This document shows, in pieces, positions 1-9,808 of a DNA stretch of 64,000 bases. The stretch's first letter is position 1, and each line of letters opens with the position of its first letter. The DNA comes from a bacterium (GTDB lineage: Bacteria; Chloroflexota; Dormibacteria; UBA8260; Bog-877): NCBI GenBank assembly GCA_021802115.1, contig JAKABA010000005.1, positions 1 to 64,000 on the forward strand. The letters run 5' to 3'. The notes beneath the pieces were generated by a model. That model saw only the letters and a list, made by a program, of their open reading frames with translations, had not been told where the DNA came from and did no database searches. The position numbers and the translations under genes are program-made.

Positions 1-107
1 GGGTTAACCGGGTAAGACCCCAGGTAGACCACCTGGTTGATAGGCCGCGGGTGTAAGAGCAGCAATGCTTTGAGCTGAGCGGTACTAATCGGTCGAGGGC
101 TTGACCA
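1..107 (+). rRNA. rrl: 23S rRNA, 3' end (partial)
   Basis: The first 107 bases match the universally conserved 3' end of 23S rRNA, including the segment GGTACTAATCGGTCGAGGGC just before the end. Most of the gene lies outside the window. The 5S gene follows in the same orientation, so this is the tail of an ordinary rRNA operon read on the plus strand. The exact 3' end (about 107) is placed by comparison with the E. coli terminus and could move by a few bases. Confidence 0.95.
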
Positions 108-125
108 CTCTCTGCCACACTGTTC

Positions 126-151
126 GGGGACGCGCCTTGCGCGGAGTCCCC
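126..151 (+). other. Hairpin in the 23S-5S spacer
   Basis: GGGGACGCGC (126-135) pairs with GCGC (139-142) and GTCCCC (146-151), giving a strong stem-loop with a three-base bulge. A second GC-rich inverted repeat follows at about 188-226. Such stems in the spacer are expected as RNase processing sites for the rRNA precursor. The role is inferred from position only. Confidence 0.5.
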
Positions 152-246
152 AGTGGCTGTGCGCTCCTACTGCGCTCTGCTGAGTTCGCCGGGCGGCGGT
201 CCCCATGACCGCGGTCCGGCGGGCTTTATGATTACGCGACAAAAGA

Positions 247-352
<106 letters not shown>

Positions 353-362
<10 letters not shown>

Positions 363-384
363 TCTTTTTTTGCGTCCGGCGATG
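353..384 (+). terminator. Inverted repeat with T-run after 5S rRNA
   Basis: CATCGCCGG (353-361) is repeated in inverted form as CCGGCGATG (376-384), and a run of seven T (365-371) lies in the loop between them. The T-run directly after 5S helix I probably serves as the rRNA operon terminator. The inverted copy could also form a hairpin in transcripts from the opposite strand. The function is inferred. Confidence 0.5.
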
Positions 385-1319
385 GCTGCCCGGCAGGGCT
401 GGGAGCCGAGCGGTGGCCCCCATTGCCCCAGAGGCAGAGCGCCAGCAGGGCGACCACCGGGCCGGTGGAGGGGTCGGTGCCAACCCCGGCGAGAATGCCG
501 CCCATCGCCTGTCCCAGGACCCAGAACGCGGCCGTGAGGAGCACGCCGATGGCCAGCACGGGGCGCCGGCACCTGGCGGGCCAGACGCCTAGCGCCAGGG
601 CCAGTTCGACAGCGGCCAGGAGGACCGAGAGGGGCAGGCCGTGACCGTCGGCGTAGCGGGCCAGGTGGTAGTCGACTTGCTGGAGCGAGCCGGGCTGGAG
701 CTGGGCCGCTGTCTGCAGGTTGTAGGCGAGGACGGCTCCGGTTGGAAAGCGCAGCGGCAGGTGCAGGATGGCGCCAAGGGCCCAGTACCCCGACCAGATC
801 CAGCGCCCCAGCAGAGCTGGCGCAGGCCGCGCGCCGGTTTTGCCCGGCGCGCCACGGGGCCAGGCAAGGGCCGCGATCGCGCTGTACATGAGGGCCGAGC
901 CGGGGGCCCCGAATTCGATCAGGGCGGTGCCGGTGGCGAGGAAGCCGAGCCCCTGCCCGAAGGTCCAGACCAGGATCGCCCAGACCACCGAGGCGATCAG
1001 CGCGGGGCGGCTGAGTCGGGAGGAGAGCAGGCCAGCGCCGAGCAGGAGCTGGATCACGGCGATCAGGATGGTGAGGACCTCCAGATGGGCGGTCTCGATC
1101 GAGGCCGCCCGGTAGAGGAAGGTCTCCAAGCCCCCGGGCTGGTACATGAGGGCAGCGTTGTAGAGGACGTTGCCGGCGAAGGCCCTGGTGAACATGACCG
1201 GTTGCAGCTGCAGCCCGGCGTCGAGGATCCAGAGCAAGCCCAGCCCCCAGCGCAGCTGGGCAGGTCCGAGGGGAGCTAGCCCGCTCCCGCTGATCCCGGG
1301 AGGAGTGGGGTCGGGACCC

Positions 1320-2144
1320 TCAGGAGTCGGCACGGATGCGGGCCTCGTCGGCGCCGTCGGCGGGAAACATTCGCCAGAGGTAGTAGCCGGCGACCGCCAC
1401 CATCAACAAGTTGTCGAAGATGAACATGATCAGGCCGCCGAAGCGTTGGTCAGCCAGGGCCGAGAAGCCCAGCTGCGGACTCCTGGTCAGGTAGAAGGTG
1501 TAGACGGGTCGGGGCAGCAGGGCCAGGGTCAACCCCACCACCACCGCGGGGAGGGCGCCGAAGGTGAGGTAGGCGACCTCGCCGATCGGGCCCAGGCTCC
1601 AGCCCTCTCCGGGCCGATGGAGTATAACCGCCCACCAGAAGAGAAGCCCTACGGCAACGAAGCTGAGGTGCTGGGCAATGTGCGCCAGGGGGTTGCTGAG
1701 GGCGTAGTCGAAGAAGGCCGGCCAGTGCCAGAGCACCAGCACCAGGAAGTAGGCGGATCCTGCGAAGAGAGGGTTGACCAGCACCCGAACCGCCTGGCCG
1801 AGCCGGCTCCGCAGCAGGGCGTCGACCGTCGCCGGGGGCAGCCCGAGGATCATCAGGGGGGGCGCCACCATGGCCAGGACCAGATGCTGGACCATGTGTA
1901 CCGAGAAGAGGTACCGATCGCCCACGATGTCGAGGGCCGATTCCAGGGCGATGAAGACGATCAGGACACCGGTGGCCCAGAGCAGAGCACGGCGGTTGAG
2001 GTGAGCGCCCGGGAACCAGCGGTAGGCGGCTAGGGCTAGGGCGCACCCGATCCACACCGAGGGGTCGAACTGCCAATGGCTGAGCCAGCCGACCCAGCTC
2101 ACCTGGGTGCCGACGAACCAACCGGTGGCACGCTGGTGCCCCAA
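1320..2144 (-). CDS. ctaG: Cytochrome c oxidase assembly protein, CtaG (caa3-type) family
   Basis: This is a multi-pass membrane protein of up to 274 residues with about seven hydrophobic helices. It has the features of the caa3_CtaG family (PF09678): a HMVQHLVLAMVAPPLMILG segment near residue 83, a PLFAGSAYFLVLVLWHWPAF helix, and a C-terminal IFDNLLMVAVAGYYLW segment. The family supports assembly of aa3/caa3-type cytochrome oxidase, probably by copper delivery in the membrane. The start is uncertain: TTG at 2144 gives the longest form and GTG at 2102 is an alternative. It lies downstream of the haem genes hemH-hemY on the same strand, which fits a respiratory role. Confidence 0.85.
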   Translation of the reverse strand: MGHQRATGWFVGTQVSWVGWLSHWQFDPSVWIGCALALAAYRWFPGAHLNRRALLWATGVLIVFIALESALDIVGDRYLFSVHMVQHLVLAMVAPPLMILGLPPATVDALLRSRLGQAVRVLVNPLFAGSAYFLVLVLWHWPAFFDYALSNPLAHIAQHLSFVAVGLLFWWAVILHRPGEGWSLGPIGEVAYLTFGALPAVVVGLTLALLPRPVYTFYLTRSPQLGFSALADQRFGGLIMFIFDNLLMVAVAGYYLWRMFPADGADEARIRADS

Positions 2145-2210
2145 CCTTGCGCGGGAGCCCGGCTTGACGGCCTGCCCTCCGCCAGCCGGCTGCGACCGGT
2201 CACCGTGTCT

Positions 2211-3353
2211 CTAGGTGTCACCTCGCCCCCGACTGGCTAGGAGCCCCTTTCCCGGGCTGCCCGGAAGCAGGCCACCGGTGGCGGCGGTCCGTGCCACCCG
2301 GCGCTGGTCGGCATCCATGCTGGCCCGCAGCTGCCCACAGGCGGCCGTGGCGCGATCCCCCCTGGAGAAGCGGATCGTGGCCCTCGGCCCGACTGCGGCG
2401 GCGAAGCGGCGGCAGGTATCGGCCGAGGGCGCGGTCAGGCTGCTCCCCGGGATCTGGTTCATGGGGATGAGGTTCACATGGGCAAGGGCGCGAGCGGCCA
2501 GGTTGCGCAGAGCCGCGGCATCCTGGGGGCTGTCGTTGACGCCTGCCATGAGGACGTACTCCAGGCTGACCCGGCGGCCGGTGCCGCTGGCGAAGCCGAT
2601 GGCCGCTTGCATCAGCTGTTCAATCGGATAGCGGCGATTGAGCGGGACCAGGCGATTGCGGAGTTCGTCGGAGGCGGCGTGCAGGGACAGGGCGAGCCGG
2701 ATCGGCATCCCCTCTCCCGCCAGCCGCTCGATCTGCGGTACCAGGCCGCTGGTGGAGACGACCACCCGCCGCGGTGAGACTCCCCACTCTTGGAGCAGCC
2801 GTATGGAGCGGACCACCGCGTCGTAGTTCTGGAGCGGCTCGCCCATGCCCATGTAGACAACGTTGCTGGTGGGGCCGAAGCCTTGGGCCACCGACCGGCG
2901 GGACGCCTCCAGCACCTGGTCGACTATCTCCGCGGCGGCCAGATTGCGGCGGAGGCCGAGCTGACCGGTTGCGCAGAAGACGCAGCCGATGGCACAGCCC
3001 ACCTGAGAGCTGACGCAGACGGTGTTGCGCGCCCGGCTGGCCGCCGTTCCGCTGTGGCGGATCATGACCGCCTCCACCTCCTCGCCGTCGACAGCCCGCA
3101 AGAGCAGCTTCTCGGTCAGGCCCCGGTCTGCCACCGAGGTCGCCACCGTTTCCAGGCTGGACCAGAGCAGGTGCGAGTCCAGGGTCCGGCGCAGCTCGGC
3201 CGGGAGGTTGGTCATGGCGCTGAAGGCAGTGGCGGTCCCCTTCCAGGCGTGGAGGCGAATCTGCTCAGCTCGGTACGGGGGCGCTCCCCATCCCACCAGC
3301 TGCTGGCGCAGCTCAGCTGCGTCCCAGGCCGCCAGGGGAGTTCTGGGACTCAA
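2211..3353 (-). CDS. rlmN: 23S rRNA (adenine2503-C2)/tRNA methyltransferase RlmN
   Basis: This 380-residue radical-SAM enzyme methylates C2 of A2503 in 23S rRNA and of A37 in some tRNAs. The cluster-binding CxxxCxxC is visible as C120, C124 and C127 (CAIGCVFC). C113 and C339 ([10 protein letters not shown]) occupy the positions of the resolving and methyl-carrying cysteines. Other landmarks are [11 protein letters not shown] near 168 and [11 protein letters not shown] near 223. The TTG start at 3353 overlaps the folE stop as TTGA, so translation is probably coupled to folE. Confidence 0.95.
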   Translation of the reverse strand: MSPRTPLAAWDAAELRQQLVGWGAPPYRAEQIRLHAWKGTATAFSAMTNLPAELRRTLDSHLLWSSLETVATSVADRGLTEKLLLRAVDGEEVEAVMIRHSGTAASRARNTVCVSSQVGCAIGCVFCATGQLGLRRNLAAAEIVDQVLEASRRSVAQGFGPTSNVVYMGMGEPLQNYDAVVRSIRLLQEWGVSPRRVVVSTSGLVPQIERLAGEGMPIRLALSLHAASDELRNRLVPLNRRYPIEQLMQAAIGFASGTGRRVSLEYVLMAGVNDSPQDAAALRNLAARALAHVNLIPMNQIPGSSLTAPSADTCRRFAAAVGPRATIRFSRGDRATAACGQLRASMDADQRRVARTAATGGLLPGSPGKGLLASRGRGDT

Positions 3354-3958
3354 CTTCGGTCTCCGATCAGACCCAGGAACTCAGCGCGGGTGCGGGGATC
3401 CCGCCGAAACACGCCGGTCATGGAACTGGTGACGGTGCGACTGCCCGCCTTCTCGACCCCGCGCATCATCATGCACAGGTGGTCGGCCTCGAGCACCACC
3501 GCCACTCCCTTGGGGTGGAGGCGGCTGTCAATCGCGGTGGCGATCTCGGTGGTCAATCGCTCCTGGACCTGGAGTCGGCGGGCGAAGGCGTCGACGATTC
3601 GGGGCAGCTTGCTGAGACCAAGGACCCTGCCGTCGGGAATGTAGGCTACGTGCGCTTGGCCGTAGAAGGGAAGCAGATGGTGCTCGCAGAGGCTGTAGAA
3701 GGCGATTTCCCGCACCAGGACCATCTCGTCATAGGCCTCCTCGAAGACCGCGCCAGCCACGATGTCGTCGAGGTTGGCATGGTAGCCGCTGGTCAGTTGG
3801 CCGAGGCTCTCGACGACCCGCCGGGGGGTGGCCACCAGACCCTCGCGTTCGGGGTTCTCCCCGAGCAGCGCCAGCAACTCGCGCACCGCCGCCTCGCCGG
3901 CCCTGGTTGAGGGTCGGCTCGATGCCGGGCGCGGCTCTGGTTGCGACCTGACTGCCAT
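3350..3958 (-). CDS. folE: GTP cyclohydrolase I
   Basis: The 202-residue enzyme opens GTP to dihydroneopterin triphosphate, the first step of folate and pterin synthesis. The zinc ligands are C91 and H94 in CEHHLLPF and C162 in HLCMMMRG. The QERLTTEIA and STMTGVFR-like (here [10 protein letters not shown]) signatures are present. The 20 or so N-terminal residues are polar and probably disordered. It sits 15 bases downstream of hemY and overlaps rlmN by four bases. Confidence 0.96.
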   Translation of the reverse strand: MAVRSQPEPRPASSRPSTRAGEAAVRELLALLGENPEREGLVATPRRVVESLGQLTSGYHANLDDIVAGAVFEEAYDEMVLVREIAFYSLCEHHLLPFYGQAHVAYIPDGRVLGLSKLPRIVDAFARRLQVQERLTTEIATAIDSRLHPKGVAVVLEADHLCMMMRGVEKAGSRTVTSSMTGVFRRDPRTRAEFLGLIGDRS

Positions 3959-3973
3959 GGAGGCTCGATTGTC

Positions 3974-5419
3974 TCAGTCGGCGGCACTTCGGGCGCCCCC
4001 ATCCAGCCGCTCCCACACCTTTTGGCCCGCGCCGCTGCCTCCTCGAAGGCATGCCGCCAAGCCGATCCCCTGGTAGGAGGCGCCGGTCAGCTCCAGCGGG
4101 ACCGGCAGCGCCGACGCCTGCCTTTGCACCCCCTCGGTCCAGGCCAGGTGGCCGGCCCGGTACTGGGGAATCGCCTGGGGCCAGCGCTGCACCAGCACCG
4201 CCTGCGGCAGTGCCGTCACCCCCAGGATCGTCCTCAGGGTCTTGTGGACCGAGCTCGCCAGGGTGGTGTCGTCGAGCCCCAGAACCCACTCCTCACCGAG
4301 GCTGCCGGCGGAGACCCGCAGGATGGTCACGCCGGGCTGGCGCAGGTGGGGCCACTTGCGATCCATGAAGGTGCAGGCGGTGGCCACCCGGCGGGGAAAG
4401 CGCGGGACCAGAAAGCCGCTGCCGACCAGGGGCCGGGGGAAGCCGTCATCGGGATAGGCGAGGGTGACCGTCGCCACCGACGAGTACACCTGACCGCGCA
4501 GCTGGCCAGACATCTCAGGGGCGAGGCCCGCCAGCAGTTCGGCGGCGTGGGGCGCGGGCAAGGCGAGCACCACCCCATCCACCTCCAGCGCTGGTTGGCC
4601 TTCGACGCGCAATCGGCAAGTCCCCCCGGGCCCAGCCTCGATGGCTGAGACCTGGGCTCCCAACTTGGCGGCGTGGGCCGGCAGCGCGGCCGCCAGCGCC
4701 TCGACCAGGGTCGACAACCCGCCGCGCAGGGTGATGAACGGACTGGGGGGCGCGCCGCTGGTCGGCGGGGTCGGGGACGACATCCGACGGAGGCCCCGGA
4801 GCAGGCTGGGCTCCAGGCGCAGAGCCTGGAGCAACTGGGGCGCCACCGCCCCGATGCTGAGCTGATCAGCGGAGCCAGCGTAGATTCCGCCCAGCAGAGG
4901 GTCCACCAGTCCCTTTAGTACGGAGCGGCCCAGGCGGGCCGATATGAACGGGCCCAGAGCCTGGTCAGGGCTCGGCACTGGCCCCTTCAACCAGGGCTCG
5001 AGGCTGGCGCGCAGAGCTGGCAGCGGTCCGATCGCCCTGATCACATCCCAACGCCAGCTCCAGGTCATCTGGGCCGGGACGCTGAGTGGGAATCCCCTGG
5101 GGATGGCGACCAAGCGGCGTCCGTTCCAGATGCTGGCGGAGGTCGTCCCGGGCCGGACAACCTTCGCCCCGATCCCCAGGTCCTTGAGCAGCGTCCAGGT
5201 GTCAGCCTCTCGCGCCAGGATGCTCTCCGGGCCCAGGTCGATCATGGCTCCCGCCAGCTCGCCACCCAGCACCCGGCCGCCAAGGCGATGATCGGCCTCC
5301 AACACGGTGAGCTCGACGGCTCTCTGGTCCAAGGTGGCCCGGCGGGCGATGGCGACCGCGGCGGCCAGCCCCGAGACGCCGCCGCCGACAACTGCGATCC
5401 GTCTTGGCGATGAAGTCAA
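3974..5419 (-). CDS. hemY: Protoporphyrinogen/coproporphyrinogen III oxidase (HemG/HemY type)
   Basis: The FAD-dependent enzyme oxidises porphyrinogen to porphyrin late in haem synthesis. The dinucleotide-binding motif RIAVVGGGVSGLAAAVA lies at residues 7-23, followed by the VLEADHRLGGRV segment. The C-terminal FAD-contact region QGIGLAACLRGG is present. I chose TTG at 5419, which gives 481 residues (normal for the family) and overlaps the hemH stop as TTGA. The open frame continues upstream to 5698, but that extension is Arg/Gly-rich and lies within hemH. Whether the substrate is the copro- or proto-form depends on whether the organism uses the coproporphyrin-dependent pathway, which this window does not show. 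Confidence 0.92.
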   Translation of the reverse strand: MTSSPRRIAVVGGGVSGLAAAVAIARRATLDQRAVELTVLEADHRLGGRVLGGELAGAMIDLGPESILAREADTWTLLKDLGIGAKVVRPGTTSASIWNGRRLVAIPRGFPLSVPAQMTWSWRWDVIRAIGPLPALRASLEPWLKGPVPSPDQALGPFISARLGRSVLKGLVDPLLGGIYAGSADQLSIGAVAPQLLQALRLEPSLLRGLRRMSSPTPPTSGAPPSPFITLRGGLSTLVEALAAALPAHAAKLGAQVSAIEAGPGGTCRLRVEGQPALEVDGVVLALPAPHAAELLAGLAPEMSGQLRGQVYSSVATVTLAYPDDGFPRPLVGSGFLVPRFPRRVATACTFMDRKWPHLRQPGVTILRVSAGSLGEEWVLGLDDTTLASSVHKTLRTILGVTALPQAVLVQRWPQAIPQYRAGHLAWTEGVQRQASALPVPLELTGASYQGIGLAACLRGGSGAGQKVWERLDGGARSAAD

Positions 5420-6390
5420 TTGGGGTCGCCGAAACCTTGCCGGGCGAGGCCAGCCAGCACCTCGAGGAAGCTGGGGTCGGCATTGGGCATGGCGGTTCGG
5501 ACCAGGGTGACCCCGAGCCGCCTGGCCTCCTCCTGAGCCTCCACATCCAGGTCGAACAGCACCTCCAGGTGATCGGCCACGAAGCCGCAGGCGCAGACCA
5601 CGAACTCCCGGGTACCAGCTTCCGCCGCCCGGCGCACGACCTCCAGGAGCTCGGGTCCGAGCCAGGGCTCCCCCGCGGACTGGGCCACGCTCTGCCACCC
5701 TGTGGTCCAGTTGGCCAGGCCCAGCTCTCTCGCCACCGCCGCCGCCGTCTCCCCGAGTTGATCCGGGTATGGATCGCCCATCCCCCGCAGTCGGGCGGGC
5801 AGGCTGTGGGCAGTGAAGACGACCAGAGGGGGGCGGCTGGGATCCTGGCTCAGCTCCTGCAGCCGAGCCCTAACCTGGCCTCCCAGCCAAGCAATGTAGC
5901 CCGGCTCCAGGTGCCAGTCCCTCACGAAATGGAGCTTCAGCTCGCCCCCCGCCTCGCGGGCGGCGGCCTCGGCCCGGTCGACGTAGCCGGCGATGCTCAT
6001 CACCGAGTAGTGGGGGGCAAGCACCAACCCGACCGCCTCCTCAACTCCCATCGCCGCGATCTGCCGGACGGCATCCTCCACGAATGGAGAGGTGTGCTTC
6101 ATACCCACCACCACCTCCCATTCCCGGCCGTCGTGCTCTCGGAGGAGCTGGCGGAGCCCGGCTGCCTGGGCCATCGTGATCTCGGACAGCGGCGAGTGCC
6201 CACCGATCGCCTCATAACGGCTCTCGAGTTCGGCCAGCGCTTCCGGCTTCGGGGCTCGACCGCCGCGCATATGGGTGTAGTAGGGAAGGATCTGCTCGCG
6301 GTCCCGGGGGCTGCCATAGGCCATCAGCAACACGGCCCGGGTGGCCTGCCCGGTGCGGGCAGCCGCGGTGGTAGTGGCAGGGCTGGTCAA
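5416..6390 (-). CDS. hemH: Ferrochelatase (coproporphyrin-type likely)
   Basis: This 324-residue enzyme inserts ferrous iron into the porphyrin ring. H195 in VFTAHSLP is the catalytic histidine region, and the GFVADHLEVLFDLD segment near 260 carries the conserved glutamate. The GMKHTSPFVEDA segment near residue 96 is also typical. The TTG start at 6390 has AGGAG about eight bases upstream. The frame is open as far as 7452, but that extension is antisense to pdhA and was rejected. The gene is first in a minus-strand cluster with hemY, folE and rlmN, divergent from the 2-oxoacid dehydrogenase genes. Confidence 0.93.
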   Translation of the reverse strand: MTSPATTTAAARTGQATRAVLLMAYGSPRDREQILPYYTHMRGGRAPKPEALAELESRYEAIGGHSPLSEITMAQAAGLRQLLREHDGREWEVVVGMKHTSPFVEDAVRQIAAMGVEEAVGLVLAPHYSVMSIAGYVDRAEAAAREAGGELKLHFVRDWHLEPGYIAWLGGQVRARLQELSQDPSRPPLVVFTAHSLPARLRGMGDPYPDQLGETAAAVARELGLANWTTGWQSVAQSAGEPWLGPELLEVVRRAAEAGTREFVVCACGFVADHLEVLFDLDVEAQEEARRLGVTLVRTAMPNADPSFLEVLAGLARQGFGDPN

Positions 6391-6510
6391 CGTGGGTCTC
6401 CTCTGCTCCTCCGGCAACACATCACGGCTTCTCCCCGCGCCCAACTCTACCCATCCCGGCCACTCCCGACCGCTTGTTAAAGTAGGCGTCGCTTTGTGGA
6501 GGCGGCACTG

Positions 6511-7641
6511 GTGAGAGCGGACGGTCCCGGGGCCTCCCCGACCGTGCCGGCAGGGGCCCCGGGGGGCGAGCTCATGGGCGGAGCTCGCACCGTGCTCGGC
6601 TTGGGCTCTGAGGACCGGCGCGCGCACCTGCGGGGCCTTCCCTCGGGACTCGCGATCCGGCTGTATTCCGCCATGACCCACCTGCGCGCCTTCGACGAGC
6701 GGGCTGTGATCCTGCAGCGGCAGGGGGTGATCGGAACCTATCCAACCTATTTTGGAGAAGAGGCGGTCCAGGCCGCCAGCGTGCTGGCACTGGAGGACAC
6801 GGACTGGCTCTTCCCCACCTACCGCCAGACCGCAGTGGTGACCCTGCGTGGCTGTCCCAGCGAAGTGCCGCTGCTGCTCTGGCGAGGACACCCAGGCGGT
6901 TGGCACGACGTGATGCGCTACCGGGTGGCGCCGATCTGCGTTCCGGTGGCGACCAATTACCCGCAGGCGGTCGGCGCCGCCTGGGGCGCCCGCTTGCGCC
7001 ACGAGGGGTGGGTTGCGCTCGCCTATGGCGGGGACGGCTCCACTTCGGCAGGCGATTTCCACGAGGCCTGCAACCTGGCCGCCGTGGTGCAGGCGCCGGT
7101 CGTCCTCCTGGTGACCAACAACCAGTGGGCGATCAGCACCCCCATCGTCAAGCAGACCAGGGTCTTGCGCCTGGCGGAGAAGGCCGCCGCCTACGGGATG
7201 CCCGGGGTGAGGGTGGACTCGTTCGACGTCTTCGCCTGCTACGAAGTGATCCAGGAGGCGGCCGAGCGTGCCCGCCGGGGTGGCGGTCCCACCCTGGTGG
7301 AAGCGGTCGGCTACCGGCTCGGGCCCCACGGAACGGCCGACGAGCCGTCTGTTTACCGCGATCCGAAGGCGGATCTGCTCTGGGCGCCGATGGAGCCACT
7401 GGGCAGGACCGAGGCGGCCCTGGTCGAGGCTGGGGTGGCGGCTCCAGAGCAACTGCTGGAGCTACGGTCCCGGGCATTCCAGGAGTTGCGCGATGTGGGC
7501 GACCGCCTGGGTGAGCTGCCCCCGCCTTCGGTTGAGGAGCTCGCTGACAGCGTCCATCGGGACACTCCGTGGCCCCTACGTCCGGAGCGTCTCTACGAGC
7601 CCAGCTGGGCTCGCTTGGAGCAGACGCCGCCGTGGAGCTGA
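6511..7641 (+). CDS. pdhA: Pyruvate/2-oxoacid dehydrogenase E1 component, alpha subunit
   Basis: The thiamine-diphosphate-dependent subunit decarboxylates a 2-oxoacid, probably pyruvate. The thiamine/Mg motif is visible as GGDGSTSAGDFHEA near residue 170, with VTNNQWAIS about 20 residues later. The loop HGTADEPSVYRDP is the conserved active-site loop of E1alpha proteins. I prefer GTG at 6511 because GGAGG (6498-6502) lies eight bases upstream. GTG at 6496 is also in frame and lies just downstream of a TAAAGT hexamer (6478-6483). It overlaps pdhB, and pdhC follows, forming an E1-E1-E2 operon. No lipoamide dehydrogenase gene is in the window. A branched-chain substrate cannot be excluded. Confidence 0.92.
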   Translation: MRADGPGASPTVPAGAPGGELMGGARTVLGLGSEDRRAHLRGLPSGLAIRLYSAMTHLRAFDERAVILQRQGVIGTYPTYFGEEAVQAASVLALEDTDWLFPTYRQTAVVTLRGCPSEVPLLLWRGHPGGWHDVMRYRVAPICVPVATNYPQAVGAAWGARLRHEGWVALAYGGDGSTSAGDFHEACNLAAVVQAPVVLLVTNNQWAISTPIVKQTRVLRLAEKAAAYGMPGVRVDSFDVFACYEVIQEAAERARRGGGPTLVEAVGYRLGPHGTADEPSVYRDPKADLLWAPMEPLGRTEAALVEAGVAAPEQLLELRSRAFQELRDVGDRLGELPPPSVEELADSVHRDTPWPLRPERLYEPSWARLEQTPPWS

Positions 7642-8606
7642 ACATGGTGGAGGCGATCGGGCGCGCGCTGGCGCAGGTGCTGGCGGACGACGCCGACGCG
7701 CTTCTGATGGGGGAGGACATCGGGGTCAACGGGGGGGTATTTCGTGCCACCGCCGGGCTGCAGCAGCGCTTTGGCGATGACCGCGTGATCGACACCCCTT
7801 TGGCCGAGGCCGGCTTTGTGGGGGCGGCGATCGGGATGGCCATGGTGGGACTGCACCCGATCGTGGAGATCCAGTTCGACGCCTTCGTCTACCCGGCGTT
7901 CCAACAGCTGGTCGCCCATGCCGGCCGGTTTCGCTGGCGCACCCAGGGCGAGTACGGACTTCCGTTGGTCATCCGCCTGCCGTACGGCGGTGGGACCAAG
8001 GCCCCGGAGCTCCACTCCGACTCTCCCGAGGCGCTCTTCAGCCACATGCCGGGATTGCGGGTGGTGATCCCCTCCGACCCCCGGAGCGCTGGGGAGCTGC
8101 TGTTGGCGGCCACCCGCTGCGGTGATCCCGTGATCTTCATGGAGCCCAAGCGGATGTATCGTCGGGGGCGCCAGGAGGTCCCCGTCGAGTTCTCAGCCGG
8201 CGACCTCGAAGCGTCGGCGATCGTCCGCCAGGGTGGCGACCTGACCCTGGTGGCGTACGGGGCCATGGTGGAGGTGGCGCTGGCGGCGGCCGATGAGCTC
8301 GCGGCCGACGGCGTGGCGGCGCGAGTGCTCGATCTGCGCAGCATCTATCCCCTGGACCGGGACCAGCTGCTGGCGGCCGCCCGGGACACCGGCCGAGTCG
8401 TGGTGGTCCAGGAGGCGCCCCGCCACTGTGGGGTGGCGGGGGAGGTAGCGGCGCTGCTCCAGGAGGAGGCGGCCGACGCCATGCTCGCGCCCACGCTCAG
8501 GGTGACGGGTATGGACATGCCCTTTCCACTCTTCCAGAGTGAGGACCAAGCCCTGCCCTCGGTCCCCCGGGTGCTGGCCGCCGCGCGCGCCGCCATGGAC
8601 TACTGA
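7632..8606 (+). CDS. pdhB: Pyruvate/2-oxoacid dehydrogenase E1 component, beta subunit
   Basis: This 324-residue transketolase-like subunit pairs with PdhA in the E1 heterotetramer. Landmarks are MGEDIGVNGGVFRAT near residue 26, DTPLAEAGFVGAAIGMAM, PELHSDSPEAL and VVVQEAPRHCG in the C-terminal domain. GTG at 7632 aligns best with the family N-terminus (VELNMVEAIGRAL). ATG at 7644, with GGAG seven bases upstream, is an alternative. The start overlaps the end of pdhA, and pdhC begins one base after its stop codon. Confidence 0.94.
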   Translation: MELNMVEAIGRALAQVLADDADALLMGEDIGVNGGVFRATAGLQQRFGDDRVIDTPLAEAGFVGAAIGMAMVGLHPIVEIQFDAFVYPAFQQLVAHAGRFRWRTQGEYGLPLVIRLPYGGGTKAPELHSDSPEALFSHMPGLRVVIPSDPRSAGELLLAATRCGDPVIFMEPKRMYRRGRQEVPVEFSAGDLEASAIVRQGGDLTLVAYGAMVEVALAAADELAADGVAARVLDLRSIYPLDRDQLLAAARDTGRVVVVQEAPRHCGVAGEVAALLQEEAADAMLAPTLRVTGMDMPFPLFQSEDQALPSVPRVLAAARAAMDY

Positions 8607-8607
8607 C

Positions 8608-9759
8608 ATGCCAGAGTTCAAACTGCCCGACCTTGGTGAGGGCATCACCGAGGGTGAAGTGGTCGAGTGGCGGGTGCAAGTGGGAAGTCCGGTGGATCGC
8701 GACCAGGTGCTGCTGGTGATCGCCACCGACAAGGCGACCGTGGAGATTCCCTCTCCATTCCAGGGACGGGTGGACGCGATCCTGGCCGCCGAGGGCGCCG
8801 TGGTCCATGTCGGCGACCCTCTGCTGCGGGTTGAGTCCGGAGCTGCCGGAGAACAGCCGGCGACCGCGGTGGCCGAGGCGCCCGCCGCCCCCTGGGGTGC
8901 TCCCGTGGCGCCCCGGCCAAGCGGCACCCAGTCCCAGCCGAGCATGGCGGCCGGGGCGGTGCCCGCGCTGCCGGCGGTGCGCCGGGCGGCCCGGGAGCGC
9001 GGGGTCGGCCTGGAGTCGCTTCTGGGCAGCGGACCCGGCGGCAGGGTCAGAATGCAGGATTTGCGGGCCGCCGGGCGGCGCGTGCCTCTGCGCGGAGCCC
9101 ACCGGGTGATGGCGCAACGAATGGCCGAAGCCCACCGCCGGGTGCCTCAGGTCACGGTGGTTCTGGAGTGCGACATGGGGCCGGTGGAGGCGCTGGTCCG
9201 GTCCCAACCCGCGGATCCAGCTGGCGAGTCCGGCTACTCGATCCTGGGCTTGGCGGCCCTGGCGGCGGTGGCGGGCCTGCGAGGCGAGCCGTTGCTCAAC
9301 GCCAGCTTCGATGAGGGGTTGATGGAACTCGAGTATCACGACCAGATCCACCTGGGCATCGCGGTCCAAGCCGGTGATGGACTCAAGGTTGCGACCCTGA
9401 GGGACGCCGGCGGCCTGGCCCCGGGCGACTTGCAGCGCCAGCTCGGGCGCCTGATCGCGGCCGCCAGGGCGGGGACCCTTGGCCCATCCGAGCTGGCGGG
9501 ATCGACCTTCACCATCTCCAGCGCGGGGCGGCTGGGCGGTCTCTTCGCCACCCCGATTGTCAACTGGCCGAACCTGGCGGTGCTCGGCCTTCACGCCATC
9601 GAGGAACGGCCGGTGGTCAGGTCTGGGCAGCTGGCGGTGGGGCGGGTGGCCAACCTCTCCTTGTCCTTCGACCACCGGGTGATCGACGGCCTGACCGCTT
9701 CGGCCTTTCTCTATCAGATCGTCGACCGCCTCGGGCACCCGGGGGGTCTGCTGCGATAA
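8608..9759 (+). CDS. pdhC: Dihydrolipoyl acyltransferase (E2) of 2-oxoacid dehydrogenase
   Basis: The 383-residue E2 core carries acyl groups from E1 to coenzyme A. It has one N-terminal lipoyl domain with the lipoylated lysine at K42 (ATDKATVEIP), a Pro/Ala linker, and a peripheral-subunit-binding domain near 115-150 (LPAVRRAARERGV, then GPGGRVRMQDL). The catalytic domain carries LSFDHRVIDG, whose His and Asp are the acyltransferase residues. A single lipoyl domain is the compact form usual in Gram-positive-type complexes. It is the last gene of the pdhABC operon. Confidence 0.94.
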   Translation: MPEFKLPDLGEGITEGEVVEWRVQVGSPVDRDQVLLVIATDKATVEIPSPFQGRVDAILAAEGAVVHVGDPLLRVESGAAGEQPATAVAEAPAAPWGAPVAPRPSGTQSQPSMAAGAVPALPAVRRAARERGVGLESLLGSGPGGRVRMQDLRAAGRRVPLRGAHRVMAQRMAEAHRRVPQVTVVLECDMGPVEALVRSQPADPAGESGYSILGLAALAAVAGLRGEPLLNASFDEGLMELEYHDQIHLGIAVQAGDGLKVATLRDAGGLAPGDLQRQLGRLIAAARAGTLGPSELAGSTFTISSAGRLGGLFATPIVNWPNLAVLGLHAIEERPVVRSGQLAVGRVANLSLSFDHRVIDGLTASAFLYQIVDRLGHPGGLLR

Positions 9760-9808
9760 GTGCGGTCCACCACCGCGGTGGGCAGCAGCCCGATCCGAGC
9801 CGATTGGC

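Noticed and set aside
5420..5698. N-terminal extension of hemY
   Set aside because: It is Arg/Gly-rich and lies within hemH. The FAD motif begins seven residues after the TTG at 5419.
6391..7452. N-terminal extension of hemH to 678 residues
   Set aside because: The extra part is antisense to pdhA and not ferrochelatase-like. A TTG with AGGAG at 6390 gives the normal length.
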